Under the pieces are notes generated by a model, which saw only the letters and a program-made list of their open reading frames with translations, searched no databases and had not been told where the DNA came from. The position numbers and the translations under genes were made by a program. 12,452 nt of DNA from Burkholderiaceae bacterium (GTDB taxonomy: Bacteria; Pseudomonadota; Gammaproteobacteria; Burkholderiales; Burkholderiaceae_C): positions 1 through 12,452 of the forward strand of contig JAFMJA010000054.1 of the NCBI GenBank assembly GCA_017853735.1, in the 5' to 3' direction. Shown piece by piece: positions 1 through 5,983 of the stretch (positions are counted from its first letter, which is position 1; every line of letters begins with the position of its first letter).

Positions 1-492
1 TCCTTTGCTGGCGGTGTAAGCGATGATCCCAGGGCGAGCCAGCTCGCTGAGGATGGAGCAGATATTGATGATGCGGCCCCGCTGACGAGCGATCATGTGG
101 CGCGCCACTGCCTGACCCACATAGAACACACTGTCCAGATTGGTGTTGATCACTTCACGCCACTGTGCATGTGGAAATTCCGGAAAGGCAAAGCGGCGCT
201 GTATGCCAGCGTTGTTGATCAGGATATCAATCGATCCAATTTCTTTTTCAATTGCATCAACAGCTGCTTGCGATGCGGCAGCATCGGTAACATCAAAAGA
301 ACGGGCATGTACGCTCAGTCCCTCGCCCGACAACTGGGCGCGTGCCTGTTCAAGCCGCGCCGGGTCGCGCCCATTGAGAACCACCGTGGCTCCGGCCTGT
401 GCCAGGCCTTGCGCCAATGCCTTGCCAATACCTGCCGAAGACCCTGTGACAAGAGCCAACCGCCTATCAAGGCGAAAGTTGTTGATGCTCAT
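1..492 (-). CDS. SDR-family oxidoreductase, gluconate 5-dehydrogenase-like (partial, C-terminus off window)
   Basis: A classical short-chain dehydrogenase, of which 164 N-terminal residues are visible. The cofactor motif TGSSAGIG is at residues 16-23, NNAG at 93-96, and the catalytic tetrad can be read as Asn118, Ser146, Tyr159 and Lys163 (YTASK), right at the window edge. Arg42 after the second beta strand (NGRD) favours NADP(H). The stretches NNAGIQRR and NICSILSELARP resemble the IdnO/gluconate 5-dehydrogenase branch, which interconverts 5-keto-D-gluconate and D-gluconate in the cytoplasm. The ATG at 492 is preceded by AAAGGA (498-503) at 5-nt spacing. It lies only 10 nt after the ABC ATPase stop, so it is the next gene of the importer operon. 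About 90 residues are missing. The SDR class is certain; the substrate is inferred from similarity and context, and another polyol or sugar-acid dehydrogenase is possible. Confidence 0.9.
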   Translation of the reverse strand, partial: MSINNFRLDRRLALVTGSSAGIGKALAQGLAQAGATVVLNGRDPARLEQARAQLSGEGLSVHARSFDVTDAAASQAAVDAIEKEIGSIDILINNAGIQRRFAFPEFPHAQWREVINTNLDSVFYVGQAVARHMIARQRGRIINICSILSELARPGIIAYTASKG

Positions 493-502
493 GCTGATCC
501 TT

Positions 503-1573
503 TCAATTCAGGCGCAGGCCTGAGTTTCCATCAAAGACATGTGCCTTGTTGCCATTGATGCGCAGGTGCACGATGTCATCCGGTTTCACGTTGGTGCGGC
601 CATGCATGACCAGGATCAGTTGGGCGTCGCCGACCTGTAGCAATAACTCGGTTTCAGCACCGGTGGGTTCGACCACCACCACTTTGGCTGGAATGCCCGC
701 ACTGTCTTGAGCCAGCTCGATATCGCCCGGGCGAATGCCATAGTTCACCACCTGACCATCCTTGCCATTGGGTCGTCCTGCCAAGGGCCAGCGCTGTCCC
801 TGAGTCTGAACATAACACTGCTGTTCATTCAGGTGCAATGTTCCGCTCATGATGTTCATGGCCGGCGAACCAATGAACTGGGCCACGAACAAATTGCATG
901 GCTGGTCGTACAACTCCAGCGGCGTACCGATCTGCTCAATCCGGCCTTCGTTCATCACCACAATCCGGTCGGCCATGGTCATGGCTTCAATCTGGTCGTG
1001 GGTGACGTAGACAGTGGTGGTCTTGAGCCGCTGGTGCAGGGCCTTGATCTCCGCACGCATGGCCACCCGCAATTTGGCATCGAGATTGGACAGCGGCTCA
1101 TCGAAAAGAAAGACCTTGGGGTCCCGCACAATGGCGCGCCCCATGGCAACGCGCTGACGCTGCCCGCCAGAGAGCTCACGCGGGTAGCGATGCAGCAAGG
1201 TGTCAAGATTCAGAATCTGGGCTGCATGGTTGACCCGCTCCTCAATCAACGATCGGCTGGCATTGCGTAGCCGCAGGCTAAAGCCCATGTTGTCGCGCAC
1301 TGTCATGTGGGGATAAAGCGCATAACTCTGGAACACCATGGCGATGTCGCGTTCCTTGGCTTCGATGTCGTTGACCACGCGCTGATCAATACTCAGTTCG
1401 CCCCCAGTGATTTCCTCCAGCCCAGCCAGCATGCGCAGCAGGGTGGATTTGCCACAGCCTGATGGGCCGACCAGCACGACAAATTCGCTGTCGTTGATGT
1501 CAAAACTGATCCCGTGAAGAATTTCGACCTTGCCAAAGGATTTTTTGATGTCTTTGAACGAAACGGATGCCAT
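503..1573 (-). CDS. Carbohydrate ABC transporter ATP-binding protein (UgpC/MalK/SmoK family)
   Basis: The 356-residue ATPase of a CUT1-type sugar importer, which hydrolyses ATP on the cytoplasmic face of the permease pair. Visible motifs: Walker A GPSGCGKST at 36-44, Q-loop Gln82, signature LSGGQRQR at 134-141, Walker B VFLFDEP at 154-160, D-loop SNLDA, and H-loop His192 in VTHDQ. The region after about residue 235 is the MalK-type OB/TOBE regulatory domain (GIRPGDIEL near 277-285). The length is normal for the family. The start ATG is preceded by AGGA (plus-strand 1582-1585) at 8 nt. It follows the second permease by 20 nt and is followed by the SDR gene after 10 nt. The C-terminal domain gives no substrate clue that can be read by eye. 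ATPases of this family are sometimes shared between importers, but here it sits with its own permeases. Confidence 0.96.
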   Translation of the reverse strand: MASVSFKDIKKSFGKVEILHGISFDINDSEFVVLVGPSGCGKSTLLRMLAGLEEITGGELSIDQRVVNDIEAKERDIAMVFQSYALYPHMTVRDNMGFSLRLRNASRSLIEERVNHAAQILNLDTLLHRYPRELSGGQRQRVAMGRAIVRDPKVFLFDEPLSNLDAKLRVAMRAEIKALHQRLKTTTVYVTHDQIEAMTMADRIVVMNEGRIEQIGTPLELYDQPCNLFVAQFIGSPAMNIMSGTLHLNEQQCYVQTQGQRWPLAGRPNGKDGQVVNYGIRPGDIELAQDSAGIPAKVVVVEPTGAETELLLQVGDAQLILVMHGRTNVKPDDIVHLRINGNKAHVFDGNSGLRLN

Positions 1574-1593
1574 ATCAGTTTTCCTGGATGAAT

Positions 1594-2451
1594 TCAGCTT
1601 TTGACAGCGCCAGCAGTGAGTCCGCCCACCATATAGCGTTTGAAAACGTAGTAGATGGCCGCAGGCGGCAATGCATAAATCAGACCGGTGGCCATCAACA
1701 GCTCCCAGGGCGAATCGTCTGCTGACAGGAAGTGGCCCAGTGCAACCGCCAGGGTCACATCCTTGTCGTTGGAGAGCAGCAAGAAGGCGTAGAGGTATTC
1801 GTTCCAGGCCAGTAGCAAGGCATAAGTACCCACAGCCACCAGAGACGGCGTCATCAGGGGCAAGTACACCAGCCTGAACAATTGCAGGGCGGAGGCGCCA
1901 TCGATGCGAGCCGCTTCATCCAGCTCCCAGGGCAACTTGTCACTGGCCTGTTTCAGCACCCAGATGCAATAAGGCGAGGCGATGGTGACCATGGCCAGGA
2001 TCAGCGCCCACTGGTTGTTCAGCAGGCCATACACGCCCATGGTCTTGTACATGGGCACAGCCAAAAAGGCGGCGGGAATAAAATAGGTGAACAGCGCCAG
2101 ATTGAGCACCGTGCGCCCGCCTTTGACCTTGAGTCGGCTGATGGCAAAGGCTGACAAAGTAGCCACCAACAGCGTGATGGCCGCGACCGTCAGCGCAATG
2201 AAGATTGAATTTCCCAACTGCGTCCAAAAGTGATCAAGATAGAAATGTTTCTGATTGAAGACGAAGTCAAAATTCTGCAGGGTCGGTTCCTTCGGCCAGA
2301 GCCGACCCGAGGTGGCAGAGTCTTTGGATGAAATGGAGAAAAGAAAGAGGTGGTAGACGGGAATCACCGTCCAGAGGAAGACGGGGATACCAATCAACAG
2401 CAACTTGGCTTCAGTGGTGACATTGCGCCAGGTCCATCGTTTGGGGCTCAT
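1594..2451 (-). CDS. Carbohydrate ABC transporter permease (MalG/UgpE type)
   Basis: A 285-residue inner-membrane permease, probably with six transmembrane helices. Clear hydrophobic spans are near residues 17-39, 82-104, 115-135, 147-166, 199-226 and 252-270. The cytoplasmic EAA loop that docks the ATPase reads ELDEAARIDGASALQLFRLV at about 176-195. The C-terminal stretch MVGGLTAGAVKS is the usual MalG/UgpE ending. The start ATG overlaps the stop of the upstream permease as ATGA (2448-2451), so the two subunits should be translationally coupled in equal amounts. AAAAGG lies about 8 nt before the ATG, inside the upstream gene. It pairs with the UgpA/MalF-type permease to form the translocation channel. 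The family is certain; the substrate is unknown. Confidence 0.95.
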   Translation of the reverse strand: MSPKRWTWRNVTTEAKLLLIGIPVFLWTVIPVYHLFLFSISSKDSATSGRLWPKEPTLQNFDFVFNQKHFYLDHFWTQLGNSIFIALTVAAITLLVATLSAFAISRLKVKGGRTVLNLALFTYFIPAAFLAVPMYKTMGVYGLLNNQWALILAMVTIASPYCIWVLKQASDKLPWELDEAARIDGASALQLFRLVYLPLMTPSLVAVGTYALLLAWNEYLYAFLLLSNDKDVTLAVALGHFLSADDSPWELLMATGLIYALPPAAIYYVFKRYMVGGLTAGAVKS

Positions 2452-3314
2452 TTCGACAACCTTTTCATCATGAAATACACCAAGGGCAGCACCAGGGGCA
2501 AGGCGACCACAATCGAGGCCATGGCCAGATCCACCTGGTCCAGGCGCAGGTAACGGATCCCCAGGGTGGCCAGCACATGGGTCATGTCAGCCGGTCCGCC
2601 ACCGGTCAGCAGGTACACGCTGTTGAAATCCCCCAGGGTCCAGATCATGGACAAAATGGTTGAAGTCAGATACAGGGTGCGCATCGACGGCCAGGTGATA
2701 TAGCGGAACTTCTGCCAGGTGCTTGCCCCGTCGACCGAGGCGGCTTCGTATTGTTCGCTAGGAATTGCCAGCCGGCCAGCCAACAGAATCAAGGTCCAGA
2801 ACGGCAGCGATTTCCAGATATGCATTAGCATGGAAAGCGACAGGGCCAGGGTGGGGTCATTCAGCCAGTTGGGCCCATCCAGGGCAGTGAGCTGAAAAAT
2901 GAGGGTGTTGATCACGCCCCACTCCGGGTTGAACATGAAGCGCACCGACAGGATGGTGGGGATGGAGGGCACGGCCCAGGGCAGGATAAACAAAAAAGAG
3001 AGCCCCTTGATCCACCAGCGCGTATGGATAAAAAATCCGGAAAGAAACAGGGCCACCATCATTTTGAGGTTGATGGCCACCAGCAAAAATACCACCGTGT
3101 TCCCGGCAGTGCGAAAGAAAATCGGGTCAGCCAGTAAATGCTCGTAGCTGCTGGGATGGCGGGCCAGCCACAAGCCATAACCCACCGGATACAGCACAAA
3201 AATCAGAAACACCAGCAGATAGGGCGCAACCATCAGGCGCCCCCACCATTCCCAGCTGTTGCGGCTTGAACGCCGCACCGGGTTGCTGATCGGCAGTGAG
3301 ACAGATTGGGACAT
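2448..3314 (-). CDS. Carbohydrate ABC transporter permease (MalF/UgpA type)
   Basis: The first permease subunit of the importer, 288 residues from the ATG at 3314. Hydrophobic spans are visible near residues 27-50, 71-96, 104-124, 157-180, 215-237 and 263-284 (ATG numbering). The EAA loop reads EQYEAASVDGASTWQKF at about 187-203. The compact N-terminus, without the large periplasmic insert of enteric MalF, is usual for UgpA-like subunits. A TTG two codons earlier (3320) is also open. I prefer the ATG because the AGG of the likely ribosome site lies 10 nt from it but only 4 nt from the TTG. It is separated from the binding-protein gene by a strong terminator-like hairpin and overlaps the next permease by 4 nt. 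Function within the importer is secure; the substrate is not. Confidence 0.94.
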   Translation of the reverse strand: MSQSVSLPISNPVRRSSRNSWEWWGRLMVAPYLLVFLIFVLYPVGYGLWLARHPSSYEHLLADPIFFRTAGNTVVFLLVAINLKMMVALFLSGFFIHTRWWIKGLSFLFILPWAVPSIPTILSVRFMFNPEWGVINTLIFQLTALDGPNWLNDPTLALSLSMLMHIWKSLPFWTLILLAGRLAIPSEQYEAASVDGASTWQKFRYITWPSMRTLYLTSTILSMIWTLGDFNSVYLLTGGGPADMTHVLATLGIRYLRLDQVDLAMASIVVALPLVLPLVYFMMKRLSK

Positions 3315-3335
3315 GAACAATTGGCCTGATGAATG

Positions 3336-3371
3336 AAAAAAACGCCGCCGGTCTGTAGGACCTGGCGGCGT
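3336..3371 (-). terminator. Intrinsic terminator / attenuator between binding protein and permease genes
   Basis: On the minus strand the sequence ACGCCGCC-A-GGTC, loop CTACA, GACC-GGCGGCGT forms a 12-bp GC-rich stem with a single bulged base. It is followed directly by a run of seven T. The stem arms are plus-strand 3342-3353 and 3359-3371. It begins 20 nt after the binding-protein stop codon. The form is that of a rho-independent terminator. Because the permease genes follow at once without an obvious new promoter, it more likely cuts transcription partially or stabilises the upstream message, so that more binding protein than permease is made. Confidence 0.85.
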
Positions 3372-3383
3372 ATGCCAGTGGCT

Positions 3384-3399
3384 CGGGCTTGTTAGCCCG
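3384..3399 (-). repeat. Small stem-loop over the binding-protein stop codon
   Basis: The inverted repeat CGGGCT-AACA-AGCCCG (6-bp stem, 4-nt loop) spans the TAA stop of the binding-protein gene on the minus strand, 12 nt before the larger terminator hairpin. Together they make two tandem hairpins at the 3' end of this message. It may only help block 3' exonucleases; no function is shown. Confidence 0.5.
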
Positions 3400-4768
3400 C
3401 GACCGCTTTGATCCTGGCAATCATCTCATCCACTGCCTTGTCCACAGGCACCTTCTCGTTGAGGATGCGGTTCATCGCCTTGGCCCAGACATTTTCATTG
3501 TTGAGCACGGTGAACTTGTAGTTTTTGGTGAATTCAAATGGCGTGGTGCCGTTCATGAACTGGTTGTAAACAGCCAGACGGTGCGGGTCATTCTTCCAGA
3601 AGGCAGACTGTTGTGAGGTTTTCATGACCGGGAACCAGCGGCCCAGCGAGCCTTCCACATAGGGCTGAAGGTTGGCTTCGTCGAGCAAGAAGGTGAGGAA
3701 CTTCTTGGCAGCAGCCTTGTTTTTGGCGGCCTTGAAGATCACGCCGGTTTTAACGGCCGCACGGTAAACCATCTTGCCGCCATCCGGCTTGCTTGGGAAA
3801 CCGGCGGTGGCGATCAGCTCGGTGTAATTTTTCTTAGCCTCAGCGCGCTGGGCTTCGGTCAGGGCCGAGTTGTTCATGTCGTCGAGCCACTTGGCGGCAA
3901 TCGAGATCGTCGCGTTATGCGTCATGACCGTGGTTTTGTTGTGGAAAGCCACGTTGTTGTCCGGATCTTTCCAGCTGGTGGAAGAAGGCGGCGTACAGCC
4001 CTTGGCATACGAGGAGGTGTAGTCGCTCATGGCGCTGATCAGGCCCTGTCGCACAGCGGGGTCATCGACCAGCAGCTTGCCAGAGTCGTTGACCAGCTTG
4101 ACGTTGTAGGCGTCCATGAAGGTCAGGAAGGAATAGAACGAGTCGCTGGAATCCACGCCCATGGGGAAGCCAGTGCCAAAGCCGCGCTTGCCACTTTTTT
4201 GACGATAGGCGGGCTGCACCTTGTCGCACCAGAAGCTCCAATAGCCTTTCCAGTCCTTGGGAATATCCGATTCTTTGAAGCCGGCCTCACCCAGCATGTC
4301 TTTCCAGTATTGGATATGCATGGTCTGCTGCTTGATCGGGAAGGCGTAGTAGGCGCGCTTTTGGGCAGCGTTGTTGTACAGGAAGGTGGTGGACAGTGCA
4401 TTGGGCTCAAACTTGGCGCGCACACCATCAATCACGCTGGAGATGTCTTCCAGCTTGTCGTCGTAGGCCCATTTGGCCGTGACCTGAAAATCGTAAACAT
4501 CGGAATAGGCCAGATCGGGCGGATTGCCCGAATCCAGGGCAGCGACGGTTTTCGGGATGGTGTCCTGAATCGGGTATTGCGACAGCTCGATCTTGATATT
4601 CTTATTTTTGGCTTCGAACTTCTTGATCACTTGAAACAGTGCGTCGTCTTCGGCTTTGTAGAAACCTTTGACCCAGAAAATCGTCAGCTTTTCCTGCGCG
4701 AGCGCTTGTGCGCCTCCCACCAGCCCGGCAGCGACCAGTGCGCTTGCCAACAGGGTTTTTAATTTCAT
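3392..4768 (-). CDS. Carbohydrate ABC transporter substrate-binding protein
   Basis: A 458-residue periplasmic extracellular solute-binding protein (family 1, UgpB/MalE-like) that captures the substrate and delivers it to the permease pair. The N-terminus is a Sec signal peptide: MKLK, a hydrophobic core, and a likely cleavage after ALA at 22-24 before QEKLTIFW. The mature start, with a hydrophobic first strand and AEDDALFQVIKKFEAKN, is typical of the fold, and aromatic residues are frequent (YWKDML, WKGYWSFW), as in sugar-binding clefts. The start is firm: AAGGAGAG (4773-4780) lies 5 nt before the ATG. It is the promoter-proximal importer gene and is followed by a terminator-like hairpin, fitting its expected higher dose. 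The ligand cannot be read from the sequence. Neighbouring genes suggest an aldose, polyol or aldonic acid, whereas close relatives are often named for glycerol 3-phosphate or sorbitol/mannitol. Confidence 0.94.
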   Translation of the reverse strand: MKLKTLLASALVAAGLVGGAQALAQEKLTIFWVKGFYKAEDDALFQVIKKFEAKNKNIKIELSQYPIQDTIPKTVAALDSGNPPDLAYSDVYDFQVTAKWAYDDKLEDISSVIDGVRAKFEPNALSTTFLYNNAAQKRAYYAFPIKQQTMHIQYWKDMLGEAGFKESDIPKDWKGYWSFWCDKVQPAYRQKSGKRGFGTGFPMGVDSSDSFYSFLTFMDAYNVKLVNDSGKLLVDDPAVRQGLISAMSDYTSSYAKGCTPPSSTSWKDPDNNVAFHNKTTVMTHNATISIAAKWLDDMNNSALTEAQRAEAKKNYTELIATAGFPSKPDGGKMVYRAAVKTGVIFKAAKNKAAAKKFLTFLLDEANLQPYVEGSLGRWFPVMKTSQQSAFWKNDPHRLAVYNQFMNGTTPFEFTKNYKFTVLNNENVWAKAMNRILNEKVPVDKAVDEMIARIKAVAG

Positions 4769-4772
4769 CGGG

Positions 4773-4780
4773 CTCTCCTT
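4773..4780 (-). promoter_or_regulatory. Strong ribosome binding site of the binding-protein gene
   Basis: On the minus strand AAGGAGAG lies 5 nt before the ATG at 4768. This is by far the best Shine-Dalgarno in the window and fits high output of the periplasmic protein. Upstream of it, GCGGG and CCCGC (plus-strand 4791-4795 and 4804-4808) can form a small leader hairpin that leaves the site free. Confidence 0.75.
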
Positions 4781-4823
4781 AAGTTAATGCGCGGGCCGGC
4801 TGACCCGCATTGCATGAAATGAC

Positions 4824-4855
4824 ATGGTAGTGGCCTGGAACTGGCCTGACCAGTT
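4824..4855 (-). promoter_or_regulatory. Possible promoter and operator dyad for the importer operon
   Basis: On the minus strand TGGTCA (4847-4852) and TACCAT (4824-4829) are 17 nt apart and each match the sigma-70 boxes at four of six positions. This is weak but correctly placed for the binding-protein gene. The -35 element lies inside a perfect inverted repeat, AACTGG-CCTGA-CCAGTT (4839-4855). Its core TGGCCTGACCA differs by one base from the TnGT-N3-ACnA pattern of FadR-type GntR operators. Both calls are inferences from pattern only. Confidence 0.35.
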
Positions 4856-4859
4856 GTGG

Positions 4860-4908
4860 AAAACCCTGCTGTTCAACGGCATTCGGGTACCGGGGACAGC
4901 AGGGTTTT
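4860..4908 (-). terminator. Hairpin ending the 2-hydroxyacid dehydrogenase transcript
   Basis: A perfect 13-bp inverted repeat, AAAACCCTGCTGT (4860-4872) and ACAGCAGGGTTTT (4896-4908), with a 23-nt loop. On the minus strand it starts inside the last codons of the dehydrogenase gene, and its second arm directly follows the TGA stop. It ends in TTTT, which is itself part of the stem, so it is a modest intrinsic terminator or a 3' stability element. It separates this gene from the importer operon 100 nt downstream. The A/T ends make it symmetrical, so it could act in either direction. Confidence 0.6.
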
Positions 4909-5820
4909 GCCAGAAAAGTGCGCTTGCAGGTTGGCATAGGCCAGTTCGCCCATGGCGCGCCGGGTTTCCTGGGTGGCACTGGCGATATGGGGGGTGAGCA
5001 CCACATTGGACAGCTTGCGCAGGCGCTCGGGCACATGCGGCTCATCGGCAAAGACATCCAGGCCGGCGCCGGCAATCGCGCCCTTTTCCAGTGCCTCGAT
5101 CAATGCGTCCTGATCCACCACTGAACCGCGCGCGACGTTGATCAGATAACCGCGTGGGCCCAGCGCCTTGAGGACCTCAGCATTGATCAGATTACGGGTG
5201 CCCGCCCCCCCAGGGGTGATGGCAACCAGAAAATCCGATTCGGCCGCCAGCGCCTTAGCGCTTGGAAAATAGCGATAGGGCAGATTGGGACGAGGCTGGC
5301 GCGTGTTGTAGGCGATCGACATGCCAAAAGCCTCGGCGCGCGTGGCGATGGCCTGGCCAATACGCCCCAGGCCGACGATGCCCAGGCGCGCGCCAGACAT
5401 TTTGCGCTGGAGAGGAAAGCCGCCTTTTTCCCACTGTCCGGTCCGGACAAATTGTTCTGCCTGGGGCAGGGCGCGCGCCACCGAGAGCATAAGTGCGATT
5501 GCCAGATCGGCCACATCATCATTGAGCACATCAGGCGTGTGGGTCACCACCACATTGCGTGACTTGGCTGCTGCCACATCGACTCCGTCGTAACCTACGC
5601 CCATGACTGAAATGATTTCCAAAGCGGGTAGCTGCGCAATCAATTCGGCGCTGACACGCGAGTTGCCATCAGCAGCGATGGCCCGGATGCGTGGAGCCAG
5701 GGCAGCAAAGGCAGCGGGATCGGTGGCATGCACACGGTCGTGGATGGTGAAACTGGCCTGGAGTGGCTCCTGATAAAAAGGAGACAACTTGGCGACAGAC
5801 AGGACTTCGATTGCGCTCAT
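4873..5820 (-). CDS. D-2-hydroxyacid dehydrogenase (glyoxylate/hydroxypyruvate/2-ketogluconate reductase type)
   Basis: A cytoplasmic NAD(P)-dependent D-2-hydroxyacid dehydrogenase of 315 residues from the ATG at 5820, a usual length. The substrate loop VGYDGVD is at about 74-80, and the Rossmann motif GLGRIG at 150-155. The family triad is complete: Arg231 in NVARG, Glu260 in DVFADEP and His278 in TPHIAS. Members close to GhrB/TkrA reduce 2-ketogluconate, glyoxylate and hydroxypyruvate. In this setting, reduction of a 2-keto-aldonate to an aldonate that the divergent dehydratase can use is attractive, but it is inference. No good Shine-Dalgarno precedes the ATG. A TTG at 5841 is in frame, but it would add seven unlikely residues and starts within a palindrome. 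The gene is divergent from the dehydratase and ends in a hairpin 104 nt before the importer operon, so it may be read alone or through into it. Confidence 0.92.
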   Translation of the reverse strand: MSAIEVLSVAKLSPFYQEPLQASFTIHDRVHATDPAAFAALAPRIRAIAADGNSRVSAELIAQLPALEIISVMGVGYDGVDVAAAKSRNVVVTHTPDVLNDDVADLAIALMLSVARALPQAEQFVRTGQWEKGGFPLQRKMSGARLGIVGLGRIGQAIATRAEAFGMSIAYNTRQPRPNLPYRYFPSAKALAAESDFLVAITPGGAGTRNLINAEVLKALGPRGYLINVARGSVVDQDALIEALEKGAIAGAGLDVFADEPHVPERLRKLSNVVLTPHIASATQETRRAMGELAYANLQAHFSGKTLLSPVPECR

Positions 5821-5835
5821 ATAAGTATCTGCTTT

Positions 5836-5847
5836 GCCCAATTGGGC
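5836..5847. repeat. 12-bp perfect palindrome upstream of the hydroxyacid dehydrogenase
   Basis: GCCCAATTGGGC is a perfect palindrome 15 nt before the dehydrogenase ATG, where a ribosome site would normally lie. It may be an operator half or a small RNA structure in the leader. No known regulator is recognised from it. Confidence 0.5.
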
Positions 5848-5865
5848 TTGAATGGTTGCTATAGC

Positions 5866-5882
5866 CTATCGTATTACCATAG
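5866..5882. promoter_or_regulatory. Likely GntR/FadR-type operator in the divergent control region
   Basis: CTATCGTATTACCATAG is a 17-bp dyad centred on 5874 with seven of eight arm pairs matching. Its core TCGTATTACCA (5869-5879) fits the TnGT-N3-ACnA pattern known for FadR-subfamily GntR regulators exactly. It sits between two divergent genes and covers the place where the -35 element for the plus-strand operon must lie, which is a repressor position. No gntR gene is in the window, so the regulator must be encoded elsewhere. The regulator family is inferred from the pattern alone. Confidence 0.55.
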
Positions 5883-5897
5883 CGTCTCTTTTATGAT
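5869..5897 (+). promoter_or_regulatory. Possible sigma-70 promoter of the dehydratase operon
   Basis: TATGAT at 5892-5897 matches the -10 consensus at five of six positions. At 17-nt spacing the -35 would be TCGTAT (5869-5874), a poor match that lies within the operator dyad, so the promoter may need an activator or be tightly repressed. Transcription would begin near 5904, at the foot of the leader hairpin, leaving a leader of about 80 nt. Confidence 0.45.
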
Positions 5898-5900
5898 GGA

Positions 5901-5934
5901 TGCAACCCTGGGGTTTTCCCGTGTCAGGGTTGTA
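5901..5934 (+). repeat. Leader stem-loop upstream of the dehydratase
   Basis: CAACCCTG (5903-5910) and CAGGGTTG (5925-5932) form a perfect 8-bp stem. It can be extended outward by a G-U and a T-A pair. The loop begins with GGGTTTTCCC (5911-5920), which can fold into its own small hairpin stacked on the first. No T-run follows, so it is not a terminator. It would lie at the very 5' end of the message predicted from the -10 box and may protect that end. No riboswitch class is recognised. Confidence 0.6.
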
Positions 5935-5983
5935 GGGCAGCCAAATCCATCCAAACGATCACCAACCATCTCTTGAAATCACC

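Noticed and set aside
3917..4762. A 281-codon plus-strand open frame opposite the binding-protein gene
   Set aside because: It is a shadow of the binding-protein codons, with low-complexity Val/Gly/His composition and no ribosome site or motif.
5893..5976. A 27-codon leader frame ending 7 nt before the dehydratase start
   Set aside because: It has no Shine-Dalgarno, its ATG overlaps the likely -10 box so it may not be transcribed, and no run of regulatory codons is seen.
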